This document shows, one piece after another, positions 28,553 through 41,175 of a stretch of 64,000 nucleotides of DNA (position 1 is its first letter; the number at the start of each line of letters is the position of its first letter). A program made the position numbers and the translations under genes. Source of the DNA: Dyella monticola (GTDB lineage: Bacteria; Pseudomonadota; Gammaproteobacteria; Xanthomonadales; Rhodanobacteraceae); assembly GCF_003363155.1 (NCBI RefSeq), contig NZ_QRBE01000004.1:96003-160002 (forward strand), in the 5' to 3' direction. The notes below the pieces were generated by a model that saw only the letters and a list, made by a program, of their open reading frames with translations, was not told the origin of the DNA and did not search any database.

Positions 28553-29764
28553 ATGCGCGCGACAACCCTCCCGCTAGCGGTGACCGCCTACACCGTCACC
28601 TCCGCGCTTGGCCTCGGCCAAGAGGCGCATCTCGACGCACTTGCCCAGCAACGCAGCGGCCTGCGTCCGAATGACTTCAGCAGCGCGCCGTTGGCGTGCT
28701 GGATCGGCCGCGTCGATGGTGTGGAAGCCATCGCCCTGCCGGCGCCTTTTGCACAATGGGATTGCCGTAACAACCGGCTCGCGTGGCTGGGTTTGAACCA
28801 GGACCAATTTCTGCACGACGTTCGCACGGCTCGGGAGCGCTACGGCGCGCATCGCGTCGCCCTGTTGCTGGGTACCTCGACCGCCAGCATCGCCGCCACC
28901 GAAGAAGGCTACCGGCGCCTGGATGGTGGGCGCTTTCCGCACGATTTGCATCGCACCGCCATCCACACGCCCCATTCACTCACCGCCTTCGTCGCTGCCG
29001 CGCTGGATATCGGCGGCCCCTGCTTGACGATTTCCACGGCATGCTCCTCCAGCGCAAAAGTATTCGCCAGCGCGGAACGGCTCATCCGCATGGACGTGGT
29101 CGACGCCGCCATCGTCGGTGGCGTCGATTCGCTGTGCGAGAGCACGCTCTTCGGCTTCAACGCGTTGGAACTGGTATCGGGTGAACCATGTCGTCCTTTC
29201 GATGCGCAGCGACGCGGCATTTCGATCGGCGAGGCAGCGGGCTTTGCACTGCTGGAACGAACCGATGCCTGCCCGGATGCCCCGTTACGATTGCTCGGCT
29301 GCGGCGAGTCGAGCGACGCCCACCATATGTCTACGCCCGATCCGCAAGGCGTCGGCGCAGAAATCGCCTTGCGTGATGCACTCGACCGCGCCGGCCTCAA
29401 TGTGTCGCAGGTGGATTACATCAATCTGCACGGAACGGCGAGTCAGAAAAACGATGCGATGGAAGCGGCGTTGGTAGCGCGCCTGTTTCCAGCGCGCACG
29501 CGGGTCAGTTCCACCAAGGGCCTCACCGGACATACCTTGGGCGCGGCCGGGATTGTCGAAGCCGTCATCACCTTGCTTGCCCTGCGTGAAGGGTTTGTGC
29601 CGGGAAACGCCGGCGTTCTCCACGCCGATCCGGCATGCTCGGCGCATTTTGCATGGCACAACGAACCACGCCCGTTGAAGGTGGCATCAAGTCATTCGTT
29701 TGGTTTTGGCGGCAACAATGCATGCCTGGTTTTTGCCCATGCCGATGCGAGTGCTCATCCATGA
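28553..29764 (+). CDS. Beta-ketoacyl-ACP synthase (FabF-like) of aryl-polyene/xanthomonadin pathway
   Basis: 403-residue condensing enzyme with the intact catalytic triad: Cys164 in STACSSS, His293 in NLHGTAS and His327 in GLTGHTLGAAG. The closing block SHSFGFGGNNACLVF is typical of FabF-type enzymes. It would extend an ACP-bound aryl starter by malonyl units to build the conjugated polyene. Its stop overlaps the start of the chain-length-factor-like gene in an ATGA, suggesting a heterodimer. The assignment to pigment synthesis rests on the neighbouring genes including xanB2. Confidence 0.9.
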   Translation: MRATTLPLAVTAYTVTSALGLGQEAHLDALAQQRSGLRPNDFSSAPLACWIGRVDGVEAIALPAPFAQWDCRNNRLAWLGLNQDQFLHDVRTARERYGAHRVALLLGTSTASIAATEEGYRRLDGGRFPHDLHRTAIHTPHSLTAFVAAALDIGGPCLTISTACSSSAKVFASAERLIRMDVVDAAIVGGVDSLCESTLFGFNALELVSGEPCRPFDAQRRGISIGEAAGFALLERTDACPDAPLRLLGCGESSDAHHMSTPDPQGVGAEIALRDALDRAGLNVSQVDYINLHGTASQKNDAMEAALVARLFPARTRVSSTKGLTGHTLGAAGIVEAVITLLALREGFVPGNAGVLHADPACSAHFAWHNEPRPLKVASSHSFGFGGNNACLVFAHADASAHP

Positions 29765-30549
29765 ATGCGCTGCACGTTCGCGTTGAAGGTATCGGCTTGT
29801 GGTCGCCGCAGCTTGCGAACTTCGATGCACTGCGTCAGCTGCTTGGCGGTGAAAAAACCGAAGCGCCCGACCCGCGCCCGCATGCTGGCGCGTTGTCACC
29901 GAACGAACGCCGCCGCGCACCGCAGAGTGTTTTGGTCGCCATCGAAGCGGCGTCGCAGGCCATGACCATGAGCGGTCGCGCCGCCGACAGTGTGGCGTGC
30001 GTCTTTGCTTCCGGGTACGGCGATCAGGTCACCACTGATTACATGTGCCAAGTACTCGCCCGCGCGCCTACCGAGCTTTCACCCACGCGCTTTCACAATT
30101 CCGTCCACAATGCATCAGCCGGTTATTGGACGATCGCCACCGCATGTCGGGCGCCATCCAGCGCGACATGCGGCGGGAACGCAAGTTTCGGTGCAAGCCT
30201 GCTGGAGGCGGCCGCGCTCGCCTGCGCGGACCATCGCGCGGTCATGCTGGTCTGCAGCGATACGGCAGGTGTCGGTCCGCTGGGTGAGTTGATCGGGTGC
30301 ACGCGCGCATTGGGTTGTGCGTTGGTATTGGCACCGGGTACAAGCAAAGGCATGCCGTTACGTCTTTGCACAACGACATCGCCGCCCAGGCACGCATCAT
30401 TGCCGTCCGATTGCATGACATGGATGGGCGACAACCCTTCCGCAGCATGTCTGCCGTTGCTGGCCATGCTGGCGCGTGGCGAAGGCGAATGCGTGCTGGC
30501 AGTATCCGAGCGGCTTGCGCTGCACGTGCAAATGGAGATGATGACGTGA
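29761..30549 (+). CDS. Chain-length-factor-like beta-ketoacyl synthase homologue (N-terminal half, no active Cys)
   Basis: 262-residue protein of the beta-ketoacyl synthase N-terminal-like family found in aryl-polyene clusters. It keeps the segment FHNSVHNASAGYWTIATACRAPS but lacks the TACSSS nucleophile and the C-terminal His motifs, and is about two thirds the length of a ketosynthase. It probably partners the preceding ketosynthase and sets chain length. It is translationally coupled on both sides, ATGA upstream and GTGA downstream. Confidence 0.85.
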   Translation: MNALHVRVEGIGLWSPQLANFDALRQLLGGEKTEAPDPRPHAGALSPNERRRAPQSVLVAIEAASQAMTMSGRAADSVACVFASGYGDQVTTDYMCQVLARAPTELSPTRFHNSVHNASAGYWTIATACRAPSSATCGGNASFGASLLEAAALACADHRAVMLVCSDTAGVGPLGELIGCTRALGCALVLAPGTSKGMPLRLCTTTSPPRHASLPSDCMTWMGDNPSAACLPLLAMLARGEGECVLAVSERLALHVQMEMMT

Positions 30550-31310
30550 ACGAAGCGTTGCGTTGGTGTGTACTGATTCCTTGTCTGAATGAGGAAAAGG
30601 CCATCGGCTCGGTCGTGCGGTCCGCTCTGCAGCTGGGTGTCTCGGTGATCGTTATCGACGATGGCTCCGATGACCGCACGCCAGATATCGTCAACGCCCT
30701 GCCCGTTATGCTGCTGCGCCACGGTGTTCGAAAAGGCAAGGGCGAGGCCTTGCGCACGGGTTTTCGCGAAGCGCTGCGCCAGGGCTTTGACGCCGTGGTC
30801 ACCATGGATGGCGACGGTCAGCATCTGGCCGAAGACATTCCGCGCCTGGTAGATGTGGGCAAGCGTTTTCCCGACCACATCGTCATCGGTGCGCGCCTGT
30901 TGCATCGGGAACAGCAACCCAAGGGGCGACGGCGCGCCAATGCGTTGGCCGACTGGGCCATTTCATGGGCATGCGGGCAACCGGTGGCCGATACGCAAAG
31001 CGGTCAGCGTTGGTATCCGCGCAGCGCGCTGGACCTGGTGGAGCTGGATGCGCAGAACTTCGTTTTTGAAGCGGCGATGCTAATTGTGGCGTCACGCGAA
31101 AAAGGCCTCGGCATCGTTTCAGTACCGATTGCTTCGCGTTATGAAGGGTCGTTTCGTCTCAGCCACTTCAGCCCGGTGCGTGATGTCATGCGCATCGCTT
31201 TGTATACGGCAAGGCAGGTGTTTGGCCGCGGGCAACTCTGGGCAAGCTATACGCGCTCACGGGCTGCGCCGTTGATCGTAGACGATACCTATTCGCAGCG
31301 CGCGGCGTAG
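30546..31310 (+). CDS. Family 2 glycosyltransferase of the pigment cluster
   Basis: 254-residue GT-A fold glycosyltransferase. It opens VLIPCLNEEKAIGSVV, with the nucleotide-binding VIDDGSDD and the metal-binding MDGDGQH. It resembles the dolichyl-phosphate-mannose-synthase-like GT2 proteins often found in aryl-polyene clusters and has no clear membrane helix. It may attach a sugar to the polyene or its lipid carrier. The GTG start overlaps the preceding stop. It converges on the dehydratase gene with 9 bp between. Confidence 0.88.
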   Translation: MNEALRWCVLIPCLNEEKAIGSVVRSALQLGVSVIVIDDGSDDRTPDIVNALPVMLLRHGVRKGKGEALRTGFREALRQGFDAVVTMDGDGQHLAEDIPRLVDVGKRFPDHIVIGARLLHREQQPKGRRRANALADWAISWACGQPVADTQSGQRWYPRSALDLVELDAQNFVFEAAMLIVASREKGLGIVSVPIASRYEGSFRLSHFSPVRDVMRIALYTARQVFGRGQLWASYTRSRAAPLIVDDTYSQRAA

Positions 31311-31319
31311 AACCGCGCA

Positions 31320-31760
31320 TCAGGCGTTGACGTACATCACCGTGACGCGCCCTGATACCAGCAACTGCCCACCCTGCTTTACGTTGAACGCGTACTGCGC
31401 ACCCCGCTCGTCGGCGAGCAACTGTTCTGCATGGATGTCCAAATGCCCGTTAGATAGCTGGACGTATTCCACTATCAATCGCATGTCGCGCACGCTTACC
31501 AGCCTCCCTTCGCGCTTGGCCGTCTCGCCATTCGCGCCTGCAGACAGCACCGCATGAACGGCGCTTGCCTGTGCGGCATATTCGGCCAAGTGCACCGCAT
31601 GCAGGCCTTGCGTGGCGCGCAAGGGATGATCGGCAAGCCTGTGCCGCTCGCCGATAGCATGGATCGTCGCGGCATCCCAGCTCGCTACCGCATCGATCAA
31701 GGCCATCGCGCCAGCATGCGGAACACATGCCGCCCAGGCCTCTGGCGTGAGCATGTTCAT
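31320..31760 (-). CDS. ApeP-like hotdog 3-hydroxyacyl-ACP dehydratase
   Basis: 146-residue hotdog-fold protein with the motif VPHAGAMALIDAVASWD and the helix AVHLAEYAAQASAVHAVL, as in ApeP-type dehydratases of aryl-polyene systems. It likely acts with the second dehydratase (32701-33042) to introduce double bases-conjugating double bonds, that is, to dehydrate each 3-hydroxyacyl intermediate. The ATG at 31760 is chosen because it overlaps the acyltransferase stop in an ATGA; an ATG two codons downstream is possible. Confidence 0.82.
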   Translation of the reverse strand: MNMLTPEAWAACVPHAGAMALIDAVASWDAATIHAIGERHRLADHPLRATQGLHAVHLAEYAAQASAVHAVLSAGANGETAKREGRLVSVRDMRLIVEYVQLSNGHLDIHAEQLLADERGAQYAFNVKQGGQLLVSGRVTVMYVNA

Positions 31761-32704
31761 GCTTCGCGCATAGTGTGCGTATCGGATACCGCGCGCGGCT
31801 GCGCGATGTCCTGCTGCCAGAAGTCGTAGAAGTTGAACCAATTGTAAGGATCGAGCTTGGCGTAATGCTCAAGTCGCTGCGCGTAGCGGTGCAGAATGTC
31901 GTCGAGTGCCTGAGGACGCGCTTCACGTGGAATATCCACGCGATCCATGAAGGGTTCGAAACGCAGCGCGTAACGACGACCGCCGCGATAGAGCCCAAAA
32001 CACAGCATCACCGGCACTTGCAGTGTGCTTGCCAGCAGCCACGGCCCGACCGGAAAGGGCGCAGGTTCGCCGAGAAAATCCACGCGACGCAGCGTTTCAT
32101 GCGCGCGGCCGCGATCCGCCAGCAGAGCAACCATGCCACCGGTGCGACAGGCTTCGGCAACCGCGAGCGTGATGGCCGCGCCGCCCTGTGAAACATCGAT
32201 CACCGCCTCGCCCACTTCAGGCGCCAAAGCTTCGAGCAAATCGGTGATGGAAGGCGTTTTCTGCTTGTCCAACAGCACCCGCAAAGGCACGTGCGGACAG
32301 CGGGCAGCAAGCGCACGCAGCACTTCGAAGCTGCCCTGATGGGATCCCACCAACAGCACGCCTCGTCCTTGCGCAACATGGTGTTCCAGGTCATCGAGCC
32401 CACTCACTTCGATGTCGTAATCGCGCTCGCCATGCGCCAGCAGGTAGATGCGATCGAGCATGGTCACTGCGAAGCAATGGAGATGCTTGAATGCCTCCCC
32501 CAGCGTAGCCGGACGACCAAACACGCGCGTCAGATAATCGCGCGAAGCACGCCGCTCGACACGACGCCGCATGAGGTAATACAGCGTGATGGGGTAAAGG
32601 CATAGCAGCATGAACCCGCGACCCAGGCGCAATGCTACGGTAATCAGCACATTGACCCAGAATCGATTGCCGCCTTCGGGCTGGTCCTGCCAGTGTTCGC
32701 TCAC
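31757..32704 (-). CDS. LpxL/HtrB-like acyltransferase of the pigment cluster
   Basis: 315-residue inner-membrane acyltransferase of the lipid A acyltransferase family. An N-terminal hydrophobic helix (ALRLGRGFMLLCLYPITLYYLM) precedes the catalytic HX4E-type motif SHQGSFE. In aryl-polyene clusters such proteins are thought to transfer the finished polyene to a lipid for anchoring in the outer membrane. The GTG start overlaps the stop of the second dehydratase gene in a GTGA, and its stop overlaps the ApeP-like start. Confidence 0.87.
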   Translation of the reverse strand: MSEHWQDQPEGGNRFWVNVLITVALRLGRGFMLLCLYPITLYYLMRRRVERRASRDYLTRVFGRPATLGEAFKHLHCFAVTMLDRIYLLAHGERDYDIEVSGLDDLEHHVAQGRGVLLVGSHQGSFEVLRALAARCPHVPLRVLLDKQKTPSITDLLEALAPEVGEAVIDVSQGGAAITLAVAEACRTGGMVALLADRGRAHETLRRVDFLGEPAPFPVGPWLLASTLQVPVMLCFGLYRGGRRYALRFEPFMDRVDIPREARPQALDDILHRYAQRLEHYAKLDPYNWFNFYDFWQQDIAQPRAVSDTHTMREA

Positions 32705-33042
32705 GGTGCGCCCTCGATCACGCCGCGCGCCAGGATGTTTCCTTCACGGCGCAGCTCGAAGCGTATCAAGTCGGATGCATCCATAAGTTCAAGGTCAGCC
32801 GATTCGCCCGGATGCAACGACGCCAGGAATTTCACTTCGCGCACACGTGCAAGACGTTGATTACGCCAGTCACGCAACGCCTGCGCAACGTACTCGAGCA
32901 GGACGACGCCCGGCACGAGCGGATGCCCCGGAAAGTGGCCGGGCAGGCAGGGGTGTTCCGGCGCTATGCATAGCGCGCGTTGATAGCGGTCGTTCGCGTT
33001 GCACCGATCCATGGGTGTTTCGCTGGCCAAGGGATACAGCAC
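32701..33042 (-). CDS. FabZ/ApeI-like hotdog dehydratase
   Basis: 113-residue FabA/FabZ-type hotdog protein. The catalytic HFPGHPLVPG motif begins at about residue 36 and VVLLEYVAQAL forms the following central helix. It should dehydrate 3-hydroxyacyl-ACP intermediates of polyene synthesis, probably with the ApeP-like partner. The GTG at 33042 is provisional: an ATG at 33012 would remove 10 residues, and neither has a convincing ribosome site. The ACP gene ends 41 bp upstream. Confidence 0.85.
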   Translation of the reverse strand: MLYPLASETPMDRCNANDRYQRALCIAPEHPCLPGHFPGHPLVPGVVLLEYVAQALRDWRNQRLARVREVKFLASLHPGESADLELMDASDLIRFELRREGNILARGVIEGAP

Positions 33043-33083
33043 CGATGATGCGGGTCTGACCTGTCAGCGCGCTTAACGCGAAT

Positions 33084-33353
33084 TCAGGCTGTACGCTCTC
33101 GTTCAATATGTTCGGACAACGCGTGCAGGCTACCGAAGATGCGCTGGTTGTCCGGATGGTCCGAGCGCAACTGCATGCCGTAGCGTTTGGAAACGGCCAG
33201 GGCGATTTCCAGGGCATCGATTGAATCCAGGCCGAGGTCGCTGCCGAAGAGCGGCGCTTGCGGATCGATGTGCGCGGGGTCGACCGCTTCCAGATTGAGC
33301 GCGTCCACGATGAGGATGGCCAGTTCGTGTTCGGCGGCGGTCTGCGTGGACAT
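33084..33353 (-). CDS. Acyl carrier protein of the pigment cluster
   Basis: 89-residue acyl carrier protein. The phosphopantetheine attachment Ser44 is in DLGLDSIDALEIAL. It is distinct from housekeeping AcpP (motif usually GADSLDTVE) and probably carries the growing aryl polyene, the role given to XanC in Xanthomonas. The start ATG at 33353 is 92 bp from the divergent xanB2 start, so the two may share a regulatory region. Confidence 0.9.
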   Translation of the reverse strand: MSTQTAAEHELAILIVDALNLEAVDPAHIDPQAPLFGSDLGLDSIDALEIALAVSKRYGMQLRSDHPDNQRIFGSLHALSEHIERERTA

Positions 33354-33445
33354 GCTTGGTTTCGCTGCTCCGGATGCACGGCCAGCCCAGGGCCGGGGTG
33401 GCCGGCCAGTGTAACATAGGGGTTCTGTCGTTCTCGGCTGCAAGC

Positions 33446-34438
33446 ATGGTTCAGGCAAAGCAAAACCTTGAGGCCCAACCCGACCTGCCGCGCACTCCCC
33501 GCGTCACCTATCGTGCGGCATCTCCGGCGGCAGTCCTGGCCGAGGACGGCATCCTGGCTGTGTTCGGCTTTGGCGCCGGTGCGCCCGATGACGACGATCC
33601 GCGCTATCTGCCGGTTCCACTGGAAAGCTTTGACGCGCCCGCTCCGCTGGAGGCATGGCATGTGGAGGCCGAGGTGGAACGGGGGCGCCAGGACGCTGTG
33701 CACTGGTCGGCCGGCGGCAGTTGGTTGTTCGCGTCGGTGACGCTGGACGAGCGCCAGACCGGCGGCATCGAAGGCGCTGCGTACCAAGCGTATGCGCAGT
33801 TGCAGCGGTTCATGCGCGCGCGAACCGGGCATCGCGTGCTGCGCATGTGGAATTACCTGGCCGACATCAATCGGGGCGAAGAGGATGCCGAACGCTACAA
33901 GCAGTTTTGCGATGGACGTTCGTCCGGGTTGGGCGATTTCTTTGCGCGAGGCTTCCCGGCCGCTACCGCGATCGGCCACCACCTGCGCGAACCGCTGCTG
34001 CAGGTGTATCTGCTCGCCTGCACGGATGAAGGCATGGCCGTGGAGAACCCGCGACAGGTCAGCGCCTGGCAATACCCTCGCCAATACGGTCGCACCTCAC
34101 CCGGTTTTGCTCGCGGCATGCTGATGCCGATGCGGGATGCGCTGGCGATTTCCGGTACCGCCGCGGTGGTGGGTCATGCATCGACGCATGCGCACGACCT
34201 GGATGCGCAGCTCGACGAAACGCTGCTTAACCTGGAATCCTTGCTTGCCACAGCAGACATGCCGGCTGGCTTTGACACCCATTCACCGCTGAAGGCTTAC
34301 GTGCGCCATCCCACCGACGCCGCGCGCGTGCGCGAGACGTTGCAACAACGCCTGCCAGGGGTGCCGGTACTGCTGATGCATGGCGACATTTGCCGCCGTG
34401 AACTGCTGGTGGAAATCGACGGTTGGCGTTACCGGTAA
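33446..34438 (+). CDS. xanB2: XanB2-like chorismatase (3-/4-hydroxybenzoate forming)
   Basis: 330-residue chorismatase of the FkbO/Hyg5/XanB2 family that converts chorismate to hydroxybenzoates. In Xanthomonas, XanB2 supplies 3-HBA for xanthomonadin and 4-HBA for ubiquinone. Recognisable blocks are MWNYLADINRGEEDAERYKQ, FCDGRSSGLGDFF, and the C-terminal GHASTHAHDLDAQLDETLLN. Length matches XanB2 closely. It is next to polyene-building genes and divergent from the ACP gene, which supports a xanthomonadin-like product. It converges with glmU, 23 bp apart. Confidence 0.92.
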   Translation: MVQAKQNLEAQPDLPRTPRVTYRAASPAAVLAEDGILAVFGFGAGAPDDDDPRYLPVPLESFDAPAPLEAWHVEAEVERGRQDAVHWSAGGSWLFASVTLDERQTGGIEGAAYQAYAQLQRFMRARTGHRVLRMWNYLADINRGEEDAERYKQFCDGRSSGLGDFFARGFPAATAIGHHLREPLLQVYLLACTDEGMAVENPRQVSAWQYPRQYGRTSPGFARGMLMPMRDALAISGTAAVVGHASTHAHDLDAQLDETLLNLESLLATADMPAGFDTHSPLKAYVRHPTDAARVRETLQQRLPGVPVLLMHGDICRRELLVEIDGWRYR

Positions 34439-34461
34439 TCGAACGTCTTCGTTAGAGCGTA

Positions 34462-35835
34462 TCAGGGCTTTTGCTTTTCCGGTCGCTTCCATCCAGGCAA
34501 GGTGGCCTGCCGGCCGCGTGCCACGGTGAGTTCACCGGCTGGAGCATCCTTGGTGATGACCGAGCCGGCGCCGATCGTGGCGCGCGCACCCACGGTCACC
34601 GGTGCGACCAGCGCACTGTTGGAACCGATGAAGGCGTCGTCTTCGATGCGGGTGACAAATTTGTTCACGCCATCGTAGTTGCAGGTAATCGTGCCAGCGC
34701 CGACGTTGACATGGCGCCCGACGATCGTGTCGCCCAGATAAGAAAGGTGATTAGCCTTGCTGCCTTCACCGACGCGCGTCTTCTTGGTCTCCACGAAATT
34801 ACCGATATGCGCGCCGCTGTCCAACTCCGTACCCGGACGCAGCCGCGCGAACGGGCCGATAATGCACGGCCCATGTGTAACGACGCCTTCCAGGTCGCAG
34901 TGCGCATGCACGATCGTGCCCGCGGCAAGCTGCACATCTTTCAGTCGTGAATACGGACCGACGTGCACGTCTTCGCCAAGCTGCACATCGCCTTCCAGGA
35001 TCACGTCGATATCCAGCTCGACATCGCGCGCCGCTTTCACGCTGCCGCGCACGTCGACGCGCCGTGGATCGACAATGCGAACGCCTTCGGACATCAACGC
35101 ACGCGCATTGCGCTCGCGATAGGCATCTTCGAGTTCCGTAAGCTGCCAAGGCGTGTTTGCACCGGCGGCTTCCATCGCGTCTTCGCATTCCACGCACAAT
35201 GCTGCGCGGCTTTCGGAAGCGGCCATTTGGAAAATATCCGTGAGGTAGTACTCGCCTTGTGCGTTGTTGCGATCAAGTCCGGCGATCCACCGTTTGAGCG
35301 AAGCGGCCTCGGCGGACAGGATGCCGGTGTTGATCAGGTTGATCGCACGCTGGGTATCGTCGGCATCCTTTTCCTCGATGACGGCGCGCACGCAGCCGTT
35401 GCCATCGCGCAGCACGCGACCATAGCCATGCGGATTGGCGACGCGTGTGGCAAGCATCGATAACGTGCTTTCGGTCTCGACCAGGCGCTGCAGTGTTTCG
35501 GTGCGCGTAAGGGGCACGTCGCCATACAGCACTAGTACCCGCACGTGGTCGGGCACGTTACGCAGCGCCTGCCCCACGGCGTGACCGGTGCCCAGTTGCT
35601 CGGCTTGCAAGGTCCAGCGCAGATCCGTTTGGCCGTCGAACGCGGCAAGCACCTGCTCGCCGTTGAAGCCATAGACGAGGTGGATGGCCTCAGGCTCCAG
35701 GCTGCGCGCAGTGCCCAGCACGTGCGCCAACAGCGGTCGGCTCGCCAAGGGCATCAGCACCTTGGCCTTCTTCGATTTCATGCGCTTGCCTTCGCCGGCG
35801 GCGAGGACGATGACGTGCAGGGCTGGATGGGTCAT
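34462..35835 (-). CDS. glmU: Bifunctional UDP-N-acetylglucosamine pyrophosphorylase / glucosamine-1-phosphate N-acetyltransferase
   Basis: 457-residue enzyme (E. coli GlmU 456) making UDP-GlcNAc for peptidoglycan and lipopolysaccharide. The N-terminal uridylyltransferase has [17 protein letters not shown] near residue 12 and the C-terminal left-handed beta-helix acetyltransferase includes [20 protein letters not shown]. The ATG at 35835 matches the family N-terminus; an upstream in-frame extension is not conserved. It follows the atp operon terminator, so it probably has its own promoter, which I could not identify. Confidence 0.96.
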   Translation of the reverse strand: MTHPALHVIVLAAGEGKRMKSKKAKVLMPLASRPLLAHVLGTARSLEPEAIHLVYGFNGEQVLAAFDGQTDLRWTLQAEQLGTGHAVGQALRNVPDHVRVLVLYGDVPLTRTETLQRLVETESTLSMLATRVANPHGYGRVLRDGNGCVRAVIEEKDADDTQRAINLINTGILSAEAASLKRWIAGLDRNNAQGEYYLTDIFQMAASESRAALCVECEDAMEAAGANTPWQLTELEDAYRERNARALMSEGVRIVDPRRVDVRGSVKAARDVELDIDVILEGDVQLGEDVHVGPYSRLKDVQLAAGTIVHAHCDLEGVVTHGPCIIGPFARLRPGTELDSGAHIGNFVETKKTRVGEGSKANHLSYLGDTIVGRHVNVGAGTITCNYDGVNKFVTRIEDDAFIGSNSALVAPVTVGARATIGAGSVITKDAPAGELTVARGRQATLPGWKRPEKQKP

Positions 35836-35928
35836 AGGAATCGAAGGTGGATGACGGTTTGGCATTAAGCATACCTGCTCAATCCGGCCCACTTTGGGGT
35901 GTGCAGGCGTCAAAGCGATGTGCAAAAC

Positions 35929-35957
35929 AAAAACGCCGACACGAGGCCGGCGTTTTT
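35929..35957 (-). terminator. Rho-independent terminator of the atp operon
   Basis: AAAAACGCCG and CGGCGTTTTT form a 10-bp stem with a 9-base loop, giving a T-run on the minus strand (and A/T symmetry for both strands), 17 bases after the atpC stop. Confidence 0.9.
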
Positions 35958-35973
35958 GAAGTCTTCAACAGGC

Positions 35974-36396
35974 TCAGTGCTTGAGGTTCTTGCGCATGCG
36001 CTCCAGCGCCTGGAGCTGCGCCAACGCCTGCGCAAGCTTGGCCTGCGCCTCGACCACGTCGACGGTGCCGGAGCGGTTGGCAAGTGCCTCTTCGGCCTCC
36101 TGCTTGGCGCGCTTGGCGGCGGCTTCGTCCAGATCGGCGGCGCGCGCGGCGGTGTCGGCCAGCACGGTAACCGCCTGCGGCTGCACTTCCAGAATGCCGC
36201 CGGAAACATAGAACTGCTGCCGCTCGCCGCCTTCCAGTACCACGTCGATGTGGCCGGGCTTGAGGCGAGTGATCAGCGGGGCGTGGCGGGGCGTGATACC
36301 CAGTTCGCCCAGCTCGCCGGTGGCGACGACCATCACCGCATCACCGTGAAAGATCTCGGCTTCGGCACTGACGATGTCGCAACGAATGGTGCTCAT
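35974..36396 (-). CDS. atpC: ATP synthase F1 subunit epsilon
   Basis: 140-residue central-stalk subunit that couples rotation and can inhibit ATP hydrolysis through its C-terminal helices. The N-terminal beta-sandwich contains [20 protein letters not shown] and [18 protein letters not shown]; the C-terminal helical hairpin ends [16 protein letters not shown]. It is last in the operon, 91 bp after atpD and followed by the terminator. Confidence 0.96.
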   Translation of the reverse strand: MSTIRCDIVSAEAEIFHGDAVMVVATGELGELGITPRHAPLITRLKPGHIDVVLEGGERQQFYVSGGILEVQPQAVTVLADTAARAADLDEAAAKRAKQEAEEALANRSGTVDVVEAQAKLAQALAQLQALERMRKNLKH

Positions 36397-36487
36397 AGTT
36401 TTCTCGCTTCGCCCGATGGACCGGACAGAAAGGATTTATCGGCTTCCCGGCCCCCTGCGGATGCAAGGGTTCCGGCAGATGCCTGGA

Positions 36488-37993
<1,506 letters not shown>

Positions 37994-38893
37994 TTAGACC
38001 GCCGCCGCGCCGCCGACGATTTCGGAAATTTCCTGCGTGATCGCAGCCTGACGCGCCTTGTTGTAGCTGAGCGTCAATTCGGCGATCACCTTGCTGGCAT
38101 TATCGGAAGCCGACTTCATCGCCACCATGCGCGCGGCGTGTTCGCTGGCGAGGTTTTCCAGCACGGCCTGGTACACCACCGATTCGATGTAGCGGCTAAG
38201 CACGTGCTCGAGCACGGTGGCTGCATCGGGTTCGTAGATGTAATCCCAATCGTGGGACTGTTCCAGCGCAACGCCGGCAACGTGCTGTGCTTCAAGTTCG
38301 GCGGCGACGGACGGCAACGGCAGCAGCGCATCGACCGACGGTTTCTGCGTCATGGTGTTGACGAAGTCGTTGTAGGCAAGGAACACGCGATCGAACTTGC
38401 CTTCGGTGTACGCATCCAGCACGACTTTGATCACGCCGATGAGCTGCTCCACCTTCGGGCGCTCGCCCAGATGCGTGGTGCTGCCGATCAGGTTCACGCC
38501 ATTGAGCCGGCGGAAGAACTGCACCGCCTTCTGGCCGATGGCCACCACATCGATCTGCACGCCCTGCTGCTGATACTCGCGAATCGCGGGCAACAGGCGG
38601 CGGAACAGGTTCGAGTTGAGGCCGCCGCAAAGACCGCGATCGGTCGTAACGACCACATAGCACACACGCGACACGTTCTCGCGCTCGACCAGGAACGGAT
38701 GGGTGAACTCCGTGCTCGCCTGCGCGACGTGCGCGATCACCTTGCGCATGGAGCGCGCATAGGGACGCGAGGCCTTCATCAGGTCCTGCGCTTTGCGAAT
38801 CTTGGAGGCCGAGACCATTTCGAGCGCGCGCGTCACCTTGCGCATGTTCTGCGTGCTCTTGATCTTGGTTTTAATTTCGCGTCCGCTTGCCAC
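37994..38893 (-). CDS. atpG: ATP synthase F1 subunit gamma
   Basis: 299-residue rotor shaft subunit. It starts [21 protein letters not shown] and ends with the conserved [22 protein letters not shown] helix that sits in the F1 cavity. The [22 protein letters not shown] block is diagnostic. It is 90 bp after atpA and 72 bp before atpD. Confidence 0.97.
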   Translation of the reverse strand: MASGREIKTKIKSTQNMRKVTRALEMVSASKIRKAQDLMKASRPYARSMRKVIAHVAQASTEFTHPFLVERENVSRVCYVVVTTDRGLCGGLNSNLFRRLLPAIREYQQQGVQIDVVAIGQKAVQFFRRLNGVNLIGSTTHLGERPKVEQLIGVIKVVLDAYTEGKFDRVFLAYNDFVNTMTQKPSVDALLPLPSVAAELEAQHVAGVALEQSHDWDYIYEPDAATVLEHVLSRYIESVVYQAVLENLASEHAARMVAMKSASDNASKVIAELTLSYNKARQAAITQEISEIVGGAAAV

Positions 38894-38983
38894 GTTTGCC
38901 TCAACCTGTTGGGTACGATTCGGTCGGCTGACCGACGTGCGGTGCGATCATCCGTCGTGGACGACCGCACACCCTTGTAATGC

Positions 38984-40534
<1,551 letters not shown>

Positions 40535-40635
40535 GGTCGGATCCTAAATGTGTATAACGAGACGCTTTTCTTAAGAGTCCGCCATGGATGGCGGGTTTTG
40601 CTCTTCGCGAAAAGGACTTCGCGTAAAACCAATTC

Positions 40636-41172
40636 TTACTGCGTAAGTGCCGATGCCAGGCGCTGCAGGCGACCGCGGGCGGAGCCGTCGATCACTTCGC
40701 TGCCGGTATCGATCACGACACCGCCCAGCAGCGAGGGATCGACCTGGGTTTCCAGTTCGATCTCGCGCTTGAAGCGGCGCTTGAGCGATGCCTTCAGCTG
40801 CTCGGCCTGCGCAACGTCCAGAGCCATCGCGCTGGTAACTTTCACCAGCAACTGCGACTCGGACTCACGCTTGTAGGTTTCGTACAGCGCGCCCACGTCC
40901 GGCAGCAGCGACATGCGATGCTGTTCGGCCAACGCGGCCAGGAAATGGCCGAATACGCTGTCCGCCTGCATGCCCTCAGGCAGATGCAAGGCGACGAGCT
41001 GCTCCGGCAGCACGCGCGGATCGTTGCTGAGTGCAGCCACGCGCGCATCCCTGGCCACTTCGGCAGCGAAGGCCAACGCGTGTGACCAGTTGGCCAGCGC
41101 ACCTTCAGCCTGCGCCAGCTCGAAAGCGGCGCGGGCGTAAGGACGAGCAAGAGTGATCGACTGGGCGGCCAT
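40636..41172 (-). CDS. atpH: ATP synthase F1 subunit delta
   Basis: 178-residue peripheral-stalk subunit that ties subunit b to the top of F1. It starts TLARPYARAAFELAQAEGAL, the typical YAxAxFE motif, and ends with a C-terminal LGGVVIDTGSEVIDGSARGRLQRL block. It begins 3 bp after the atpF stop. Confidence 0.95.
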   Translation of the reverse strand: MAAQSITLARPYARAAFELAQAEGALANWSHALAFAAEVARDARVAALSNDPRVLPEQLVALHLPEGMQADSVFGHFLAALAEQHRMSLLPDVGALYETYKRESESQLLVKVTSAMALDVAQAEQLKASLKRRFKREIELETQVDPSLLGGVVIDTGSEVIDGSARGRLQRLASALTQ

Positions 41173-41175
41173 CGA

